From Nitrospira sp. UBA2082 (GTDB lineage: Bacteria > Nitrospirota > Nitrospiria > Nitrospirales > Nitrospiraceae): a stretch of 29,785 bases of DNA. Shown here in pieces: positions 24,416-29,785 of the stretch (positions are counted from its first letter, which is position 1; each line of letters opens with the position of its first letter). The notes under the pieces were generated by a model that had not been told where the DNA came from, ran no database searches, and saw nothing but the letters and a program-made list of their open reading frames with translations. The position numbers and the translations under genes were made by a program. The stretch spans positions 9,087-38,871 of the forward strand of contig DCZO01000032.1 of assembly GCA_002331335.1 (NCBI GenBank), given 5' to 3'.

Positions 24416-24833
24416 TGTGCCATTCACTCAAGAGACTGACATGCCCTTTCCGTTTGGCTCGCTTCACATACGCCGTATCGGCTGTGAGGTAGAGGCCCTT
24501 CGTACGTATGGCGAGCACGTGGTAGGCAGCATCATAAAAGGTAACCCCTTTGACCTCCTGCATGTGTTCCAGCACAGCAAGTGCGTATTCCGTCCTCAAA
24601 AGGACTTCGTCAAACTCATAGGCCAGTAACGCGCCCATCAACTCCGTCGCCATCCCGGGTTTCTTCAGACCCAACACATTGCCCACTTCGTACCGCCAGA
24701 GTGTCGGCACACGGATCTCGATCTCTTCCGCCAGCAGTGCCTGTTGGAGTCTGACAGCCTGTCGATAGTCGGGCTCGCTATCCTTTTCCAAAACCCACTT
24801 CAGGATGACGGAGGCATCAGGCACGACAATCAT
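24408..24833 (-). CDS. vapC: VapC-type PIN-domain toxin
   Basis: 141 residues. PIN-domain ribonuclease toxins cut tRNA or rRNA when freed from the antitoxin. The four acidic metal ligands are in place: Asp6 in VVPDASVILKW, Glu49 in LWRYEVGNVL, Asp101 in TFYDAAYHVLA and Asp119 in LTADTAYVKRA. It overlaps the antitoxin gene by 4 bases (ATGA). The last residues run into a REP-like repeat that supplies the stop codon, so the C-terminus may have been altered, though the catalytic core is complete. Confidence 0.93.
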   Translation of the reverse strand: MIVVPDASVILKWVLEKDSEPDYRQAVRLQQALLAEEIEIRVPTLWRYEVGNVLGLKKPGMATELMGALLAYEFDEVLLRTEYALAVLEHMQEVKGVTFYDAAYHVLAIRTKGLYLTADTAYVKRAKRKGHVSLLSEWHTG

Positions 24834-25063
24834 CTGTCCGAACGCTCCCGATCCCGACGGACAGCATCGACGATGTCTTTCCCGCTAAGAGTCGCACTCC
24901 GTTTTCGCAAGCGCTGCACCACCTCAGTCGCATGCTGTCGTTTACGGCGAAGGAGCTCATGCCGCAGCGCTTCGTTGACCACCTGACTCCGTCGGCGGGG
25001 AGGTACAAGCTTAAAAAGTTCATCACGGAGCCGGTCATCGATCGACACGTTTAACTTAGCCAT
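24830..25063 (-). CDS. vapB: VapB-type ribbon-helix-helix antitoxin
   Basis: 77 residues beginning MAKLNVSIDDRLRDELFKLVPPRRRSQVVNEAL, a ribbon-helix-helix DNA-binding fold expected to dimerise and bind the operator. The basic C-terminal tail (RDRERSDR) after a helical linker would wrap the toxin. AGAGGA lies 8 bases before the ATG. It is the first gene of the pair, and the complex with VapC would be expected to repress the promoter at 25103-25132. Confidence 0.9.
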   Translation of the reverse strand: MAKLNVSIDDRLRDELFKLVPPRRRSQVVNEALRHELLRRKRQHATEVVQRLRKRSATLSGKDIVDAVRRDRERSDR

Positions 25064-25102
25064 AGCCGAATCCTCTCAATTCATGCGTCACTTAGCCTCC
25101 AC

Positions 25103-25132
25103 ACTATGCGCCTTACCTAGGCGCCCAGTCAA
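25103..25132 (-). promoter_or_regulatory. Candidate vapBC promoter with palindromic operator in the spacer
   Basis: On the minus strand, -35 TTGACT (25127-25132) and -10 CATAGT (25103-25108) are 18 bases apart. The spacer holds the palindrome GCGCCT-N5-AGGCGC (25108-25124). Transcription would begin about 35 bases before vapB. A dyad between the promoter boxes is the expected place for toxin-antitoxin autoregulation. Confidence 0.55.
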
Positions 25133-25180
25133 GACACCCATAAAGACACGCCGAGCGGCCTAGCCCCCCTACCCTGCCCC

Positions 25181-25717
25181 TTACACCTGCTGAACCGCTT
25201 CCTCGACCAACTTTCGCATCGCCTCTGCTGGCCAGATCAAGGCCTTGCCAACCCTGCAGGGACGTTGATTGAGTTCATAGGAAATCGCGAGAGGGTCCAG
25301 ATCCAAGACATTGGGCACGCGAGGCAAAGAACCATACCGCAGATCATCGGCAGCCACGCGGAGCGATCCCAAGACCGATCGATCGGTCCGGCAATCGATT
25401 TGAAGCGGACCCATGAGGAGTTCAAGGCGTGCCAGATGGGAGGACGGCAGGCCTTGTACGGCAAGTGTGGCAAGAAATAATTCCCGATGCCAGCGGCCCA
25501 AATCCGCAAACTGCGGTGCGCGAAGCCCGGGGAGAAAGAGCACGTAGCGCGTGAGGTCGTGACAAAACATCACGCACTGCCGTCGATCCAGCAGGAGCAA
25601 ATGCCCATGCCAGTCGCCCAGCGGCGTTCGTTCGTCTGGCAAACCCGCGGAAGATGCATCTCCGGCATGGCCGTGAGCAAGTTTCTCTGCCAGTCTCTTG
25701 GTGCAGTGCAACAGCAT
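25181..25717 (-). CDS. DUF6933-like hypothetical protein
   Basis: 178 residues starting MLLHCTKRLAEKL. The segment LGDWHGHLLLLDRRQCVMFCHDLTRYVLFLPGL matches the DUF6933 pattern (a core with LGDW, a nearby RRxCxxF and a following hydrophobic strand), as I recall it. No function is known. No clear ribosome binding site precedes the ATG at 25717. It lies between the VapBC pair and the IS110 element, and the IS left end may lie close to its start. No signal or membrane segment. Confidence 0.65.
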   Translation of the reverse strand: MLLHCTKRLAEKLAHGHAGDASSAGLPDERTPLGDWHGHLLLLDRRQCVMFCHDLTRYVLFLPGLRAPQFADLGRWHRELFLATLAVQGLPSSHLARLELLMGPLQIDCRTDRSVLGSLRVAADDLRYGSLPRVPNVLDLDPLAISYELNQRPCRVGKALIWPAEAMRKLVEEAVQQV

Positions 25718-25803
25718 CGCAGATCGACGACATCATGCCGACCACCTGGGAAGGATGCAACCGTTGGCTCTGTCCTCCTGCACAATGGCTTGTGTATGAT
25801 TGC

Positions 25804-25989
25804 AAGACCTTGTATCTCTAGTGAGGGTCTTACATCATGGCAGTACGGGAGCGGGACAGATCGCAAAGATCAGGGTCTCCCAAGACCGTGGGTCAGCTGG
25901 GATCGTCCCGTTCCTCCGGTCACCAACCCGAACAGTTGAGAGGGCCTCGAGCCCGCATCGTGCAAGGACGGGAGACACGGAGGTGCGCC
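25804..25989 (+). ncRNA. Candidate bridge RNA of the IS110 element
   Basis: The region between the likely left end and the transposase start is about 190 bases and can fold. A 5' stem is AAGACC (25804-25809) with GGTCTT (25826-25831). A long-range stem is GGAGCGGGAC (25848-25857) with GTCCCGTTCC (25905-25914), nine Watson-Crick pairs and one G-U. A small hairpin, GGTCT with AGACC, lies between them. IS110-group elements encode a bridge RNA in this position that pairs with donor and target DNA. The exact ends and loops cannot be fixed from one copy. Confidence 0.5.
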
Positions 25990-26934
25990 ATGAGCCCAGA
26001 GATCTTTGTTGGGATGGATGTCTCACAAGACACCGTCGATATCGCGGTCCAGCCCGGGACCGTGTTTCAGGTGACGAATGATGAGCCGGGGATCGCTGCC
26101 GCCATTGAGCGGTTACAAGTGCTGACGCCCACCTTGATCGTGCTCGAAGCCACGGGCGGGCTTGAAGGGCCGGTGGCGGGAGCGCTGGCCGCCGTCGGCC
26201 TGCCGGTCGTGGTGATCAATCCCCGGCAGGTGCGGGATTTTGCGCGGGCGACGGGCCAATTGGCCAAGACCGATCGGTTGGATGCCAAGATTCTGGCTCG
26301 CTTTGCCGAAGCGATTCGCCCCCCAGTGCGTCCGGTCCCCGATGACCAGACGCACGCCTTAGCCGCGCTGGTCGGGCGTCGTCGACAACTGATCGAGATG
26401 CTGACGGCCGAGAAGAATCGCCTCCGTCTCACCGCTCGCCCGCTCCAGAAGAGGGTGCAGGCACATATCACCTGGCTTGAGAATGAATTGGAGCGCATCA
26501 ATACGGATCTGACCACGACGATGCAACAGAGTCCCGCATGGCGTGAGAAAGAAGAGGTGTTGCGAAGCGTGCCCGGTGTGGGCCCGGTGTTGACCACGAC
26601 ACTCTTCGCGAACCTCCCCGAGCTGGGGACCTTGACGCGCAAAGAAGTGGCCGCCTTAGCGGGCGTCGCGCCCTTTCCCCGAGACAGCGGCACCCTCAAA
26701 GGCCGACGAGCGATCTGGGGTGGGCGCGCGCACGTACGCGCCGCGCTCTATATGGCCGCGCTGGTCGCCACCCGAAAGAACCCTGTGATTCGCACCTTCT
26801 ATCAGCGCTTGTGTCAGGCCGGGAAGGCGAAGAAGCTGGCGTTGACGGCGTGCATGCGGAAGCTGCTGACCATCTTGAATGCGATGGTGAAGAGCCGGAC
26901 GCCGTGGCGGGTGGCTATCACTCAGCCGGCTTGA
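25990..26934 (+). CDS. IS110-family transposase (DEDD type)
   Basis: 314 residues from the ATG at 25990, with GGAGG 6 bases upstream; the longer frame from 25837 reads into the presumed RNA region. The N-terminal RuvC-like domain has Asp10 in VGMDVSQD, Glu53 in VLEATGG, and Asp95 and Asp98 in KTDRLDAK, giving the DEDD set. The C-terminal domain has the helix-hairpin-helix SVPGVGPVLTTTL and the catalytic serine region PRDSGTLKGRRAIWGG (Ser233). Length and motifs are normal. The protein acts with the bridge RNA to choose target sites. Confidence 0.95.
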   Translation: MSPEIFVGMDVSQDTVDIAVQPGTVFQVTNDEPGIAAAIERLQVLTPTLIVLEATGGLEGPVAGALAAVGLPVVVINPRQVRDFARATGQLAKTDRLDAKILARFAEAIRPPVRPVPDDQTHALAALVGRRRQLIEMLTAEKNRLRLTARPLQKRVQAHITWLENELERINTDLTTTMQQSPAWREKEEVLRSVPGVGPVLTTTLFANLPELGTLTRKEVAALAGVAPFPRDSGTLKGRRAIWGGRAHVRAALYMAALVATRKNPVIRTFYQRLCQAGKAKKLALTACMRKLLTILNAMVKSRTPWRVAITQPA

Positions 26935-27075
26935 TTTTTAAGACAGTTGCTGACCCTGACTTGCAGATGGATTTGAAGCGTGCGTAATGCGACTCCTCAA
27001 CGATCGGCTCGAAGCCCGTCGTACGGTAGAATCGACTCGATTCCACAGAATCGCTTGCGGGCAGCGCCACCTAGT

Positions 27076-27627
27076 TTAATTCCACGAATCTTCTTCCTTA
27101 GGATGTCGCCTTTGTGAGAACGGGGGCTTCACGGCTTCGCAACTGACCGAATGTCCGAGCCCCCGTTTGATGGTCGGAAACACGCGCGCACTCGCGATCG
27201 CAAGCGACAGTTCGGCCAATGTGGTGGCGCCGTAACGGTTGAGAATTTCCTGACGGGGCTCACATTCCGAGCCATCCATCGCTAGAATCCCTTCCGTGAA
27301 ACGAACGATGAGAGACACCGCCGGCGGCATGGTCGAAAATTCGCCGTCGAGCACGGCTGCGACAGACGACGGCGCCAGCCCCTCGTCCAAGGCCACGTTG
27401 ATCGCACCCTGCAGGCAGCTCCCACAGTCCTCGTGCCGAAATGCGACCAACCGTGCTATGTGTAACAGGGTCCCATCCGTCCTGCCTCGATGCCCTGCTA
27501 AGGGTAGGAACAAGAGGAACTTGATGAACCCCGAAAACGATGCCTCGCCTAACTCCGTAATGTAACCGGTTGGCACGCGAAGCCTGGCTTCGGCGGCACG
27601 CCGGATCCATTCAACCAGAAATCGCAT
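27076..27627 (-). CDS. AhpD-like / carboxymuconolactone decarboxylase family protein
   Basis: 183 residues from the ATG at 27627, with GGAGG upstream; a longer in-frame start at 27747 adds no conserved residues and overlaps the osmC end. The redox motif is HEDCGSCLQ (His65, Cys68, Cys71), as in AhpD-type alkylhydroperoxidases where the two cysteines do the chemistry. The helical core is PLAGHRGRTDGTLLHIARLVAFRHEDCG. It follows osmC by 91 bases on the same strand, supporting a shared role in peroxide or electrophile stress. Substrate unproven. Confidence 0.85.
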   Translation of the reverse strand: MRFLVEWIRRAAEARLRVPTGYITELGEASFSGFIKFLLFLPLAGHRGRTDGTLLHIARLVAFRHEDCGSCLQGAINVALDEGLAPSSVAAVLDGEFSTMPPAVSLIVRFTEGILAMDGSECEPRQEILNRYGATTLAELSLAIASARVFPTIKRGLGHSVSCEAVKPPFSQRRHPKEEDSWN

Positions 27628-27718
27628 GAACGTTCCTCCAATGGTTCTCGACCTCCATGGAAATGACCGGGGAAGCAAGCCCGGTGGCATCGCCGACCGG
27701 GCCACTTCCCTCATCGAA

Positions 27719-28318
27719 TCATGCAGCATGCGCCTCAGATGCGGCACGCTTGGCGTCGACGCGCTCGATCGTCACGGGCACCGGACGACAGACCGTGTTG
27801 CACACCGGCGAATGCTGCTGGGCGAAATCAATAAGCTCTGCCAGATCCTCATCACTGCAGTCAGCCTCAATGTCCATCCTGATGCGGATCGACTCGTAGC
27901 CGGCGGGCACGCTGTCGTCGAGCGCAAGCAACCCCTGTAAGTTGATGTTGCCGGTGAGCTCTGTCGACAACTTGCGCAATTTGATACCGCGTGCCGCTGC
28001 ATGCAGCACCGTCGTTGTCGTGACGCAGCCCGCCAGGGCGTGGAGCAGGAACTCCACTGGATTGGCGCCCTCGTTGTGCCCAAGCAGCGACGGGGGTTCG
28101 CCATTGGTGAAGACAAAGGGTTCGCTGCGCGACGTATCCTCCGACCCCGCACCATAGAAGTCCTTGATCGTCGAGCAGTTCTCGCCGCCGTCGATCCACC
28201 GGTTGCGGGCGCGGAACTGAAATTTTGCCAGGGCCGGATCGTTCTTGAGTGCTCTGACGGTTTGATCCATCTGCTCGAGGTCGAGACCGTTGCAGGTTTT
28301 GCTGATTTGCGCATTCAT
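27719..28318 (-). CDS. OsmC/Ohr family protein
   Basis: 199 residues; AAGGAG lies 6 bases before the ATG at 28318. OsmC-like proteins reduce organic hydroperoxides with two conserved cysteines. Here they are Cys98 in HALAGCVTTTT and Cys173 in HSPVCNTVCRPV. The sequence NEGANPVEFLLHALAGC is the family hallmark. The N-terminal 30 residues (MNAQISKTCNGLDLEQMDQ) are an extension found in some longer OsmC-like proteins. It is divergent from the GlxA-type regulator, which probably controls it. Confidence 0.9.
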   Translation of the reverse strand: MNAQISKTCNGLDLEQMDQTVRALKNDPALAKFQFRARNRWIDGGENCSTIKDFYGAGSEDTSRSEPFVFTNGEPPSLLGHNEGANPVEFLLHALAGCVTTTTVLHAAARGIKLRKLSTELTGNINLQGLLALDDSVPAGYESIRIRMDIEADCSDEDLAELIDFAQQHSPVCNTVCRPVPVTIERVDAKRAASEAHAA

Positions 28319-28431
28319 AATGATCTCCTTCGGTAAGGGTTAATTTGATGCCGCATCGGATGGCCCAATGCGTTCTATCGCCGCAGGAGAACAATACTGC
28401 CAAGCCGTGAACTGAGTAAGGTGCGTTTGTG

Positions 28432-28450
28432 ACGAAAACTGGCTTTTCGT
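28432..28450. promoter_or_regulatory. Inverted repeat in the osmC / regulator intergenic region, possible operator
   Basis: ACGAAAA (28432-28438) and TTTTCGT (28444-28450) are a perfect 7-base inverted repeat with a CTGGC spacer. It lies between divergent start codons at 28318 and 28588. AraC-type regulators usually bind direct repeats, so another role, such as a weak terminator, is possible. Confidence 0.4.
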
Positions 28451-28587
28451 GCCACTAATTGAATCGATGGCTTGAGTTCCAACTCTAGGTGCAACCCGTA
28501 CTTCCCAACGTCCCTGGAGGTCTATACACACCTTTGCTATTATTCGCACGTTACACGTGGACCTTATGCTCAGCAGGATTGAAACCC

Positions 28588-29631
28588 ATGGCTGCCGCCC
28601 AGAAATCAGGGGAAACCCCGGTGGACGTGCTCATCGTCGCCGTTCCAGAGACCGCTGGTTCCGCGCTGTACGGCATGGTGGACGTGCTCAAAGCTGCGGG
28701 CAGTGTGTGGGAAACCCTCACGCGGCATGGCAACGGCAAGACCCTGTTCAACGTGCGCATCGTTGCGCCAAGAAGGAAGGCCTTTGTTTGCGGCCACGGC
28801 ATCCCCGTCAGGCCCGACTGCATCATAGCCGACGAGCCGAAGGCGCAGATTGTCATCCTGCCTGAGCTCTGGCTCGGGCCAGACGAGGACATCCGCGACC
28901 GCTATCCGACACTGATGGACTGGTTACGCAGAGCCTACAAACGGGGGGCGTTTCTATATTCCGCCTGCTCTGGCGCGGTGATGCTGGCGGCCACCGGTCT
29001 GCTCGACGGTTGTTCTGCAACCTCGCACTGGGCCTACCAGGATCTGTTCCGTAAACGATACCCCAATGTCCAGTTTCAGCCCGAGCCGAACCTCGTCGTT
29101 GCCGACGTCGATGGTCGCATCGTGACCGCCGGCGGCACCACCTCTTGGCACGACCTCGCGATCCACATCATCGCTCGCCACGCCAATCCCGGTGAAGCGC
29201 TCCGCATTGCCAAGGTCTATCTGCTCAAATGGCACGGCGAGGGCCAATTGCCGTACACACCGCTTTCACGCATCTCGCCGCACGCCGACTCCGCAGTTCG
29301 CGAATGCCAAAGGCAACTTGATCAACGTTATCGGGAGTCGGATGTGATCCAACACATCGTCGGAAAGGCACGGATTCCTGAACGCACGCTGAAGCGCCGC
29401 TTCAAAGCCGCTACCGGCATCACCTTTATCGAGTACGTGCAAAACCTACGCATTGAAGAAGCCAAACGTCTCCTCGAAACTACCGACATGAGCACCGAGG
29501 AGATTGGACCAGCGGTCGGTTACGAGGACCACTCGTTTTTCCACCGCCTCTTCAAGCGCCTAACCGGACTTACCCCCGCTCGATACCGGCGCATGTTCCA
29601 GCCCGTACTCGATGCGGGAGGTACCGTATGA
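28588..29631 (+). CDS. GlxA-type AraC-family transcriptional regulator with DJ-1/PfpI-like domain
   Basis: 347 residues from the ATG at 28588, with AGGA 9 bases upstream. Residues 11-200 form a DJ-1/PfpI-like sensor fold with Cys127 in YSACSGAVMLAATGLLDG; in relatives that residue can sense ligands or oxidants but is often not catalytic. The last 100 residues are an AraC helix-turn-helix pair (IPERTLKRRFKAATGITFIEYVQNLRIEEAKRLLE, then EIGPAVGYEDHSFFHRLFKRLTGLTPARYR). Divergence from osmC and the AhpD-like gene suggests it activates them. Effector unknown. Confidence 0.9.
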   Translation: MAAAQKSGETPVDVLIVAVPETAGSALYGMVDVLKAAGSVWETLTRHGNGKTLFNVRIVAPRRKAFVCGHGIPVRPDCIIADEPKAQIVILPELWLGPDEDIRDRYPTLMDWLRRAYKRGAFLYSACSGAVMLAATGLLDGCSATSHWAYQDLFRKRYPNVQFQPEPNLVVADVDGRIVTAGGTTSWHDLAIHIIARHANPGEALRIAKVYLLKWHGEGQLPYTPLSRISPHADSAVRECQRQLDQRYRESDVIQHIVGKARIPERTLKRRFKAATGITFIEYVQNLRIEEAKRLLETTDMSTEEIGPAVGYEDHSFFHRLFKRLTGLTPARYRRMFQPVLDAGGTV

Positions 29632-29785
29632 TCCCCCCATCCACGCATGCTGTGTGGTGTTGGTTCTTGGGTTTGGAAGTTTTAGGGGAACATTCAATTT
29701 TTCTTGCCGCACAAAGACAATCGTCGTCGGTAGAAATTCAGAATGTCCCGTTCTAGTCCCCGAAAAGTAGAATGATTAAATGAAA
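29632..29785. other. Terminal intergenic stretch
   Basis: No gene. An inverted pair, GGGGAACATTC (29689-29699) and GAATGTCCC (29741-29749), and a repeated GTCCC motif are visible. They may belong to the end of an element continuing past the window. Nothing else was recognised. Confidence 0.3.

Larger units (their letters stand above)
25800..27000 (+). mobile_element. IS110-family insertion sequence (ends approximate)
   Basis: Built on the transposase at 25990-26934. IS110 elements have no terminal inverted repeats and make no target duplication, so the ends cannot be set from this sequence. The left end lies between about 25740 and 25804 and the right end within about 60 bases after 26934. 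The transposase is intact, so the element may still be active. Confidence 0.7.

Noticed and set aside
25837..25989. N-terminal 51-residue extension of the IS110 transposase
   Set aside because: The ATG at 25990 has a clear ribosome binding site and begins the conserved domain; the upstream part folds as RNA.
1..29785. CRISPR arrays, tRNA and rRNA genes
   Set aside because: No regularly spaced repeats, cloverleaf-like sequences or rRNA motifs were recognised on either strand.

Overview
The window is about 30 kb of a GC-rich bacterial chromosome. Gene content suggests Nitrospira or a close relative: a complete UrtABCDE urea importer, many small secreted or lipid-anchored proteins, and a protein carrying the MopE-type metal-binding motif. 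This placement is an inference from gene content; no rRNA or other marker gene is present.

Layout. (1) 1-5691, minus strand: the urea ABC transporter operon urtA-urtB-urtC-urtD-urtE, with urtE cut by the left edge. (2) 6153-9555: a coiled-coil lipoprotein, a bactofilin, a small acidic/basic protein, a lipid-anchored dienelactone-hydrolase-like enzyme and a small lipoprotein. (3) 9663-13888: an envelope and extracytoplasmic cluster with a DsbA-like thiol oxidoreductase, a bacterial lysyl oxidase that retains the copper ligands and both cofactor residues, a secreted protein with a MopE-like metal motif, a surface-adhesin-E-like protein and two small anchored proteins. A C-terminal relic of a second dienelactone hydrolase lies in the middle. 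(4) 14253-17202: transketolase, a small conserved protein with a frameshifted partner gene, and a CsbD-like stress protein. (5) 17203-27000: an accessory stretch holding a lipoprotein alpha/beta hydrolase, a ComEC-like metallo-beta-lactamase protein with no membrane part, a zinc-ribbon protein, glutathione peroxidase, a methyltransferase that looks very like the cyanobacterial MPBQ/MSBQ methyltransferase, a decayed MerR regulator, a VapBC toxin-antitoxin pair, a DUF6933-like protein and an IS110 element. Three copies of a palindromic REP-like repeat are scattered through it. (6) 27076-29631: OsmC and AhpD-like genes divergent from a GlxA-type AraC regulator, which looks like a self-contained stress-response unit.

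How the parts work together. The urt operon imports urea from low external concentrations. The secreted cluster suggests an oxidising, copper-using periplasm or cell surface, with DsbA for disulfides, lysyl oxidase for amine oxidation or crosslinking, and a MopE-like metal protein. Peroxidase, OsmC and AhpD-like proteins handle peroxide or electrophile stress. The strongest leads are the lysyl oxidase cluster, the candidate bridge RNA of the IS110 element, the REP-like family, the cyanobacterial-type methyltransferase, and three gene relics that a standard ORF caller would miss.
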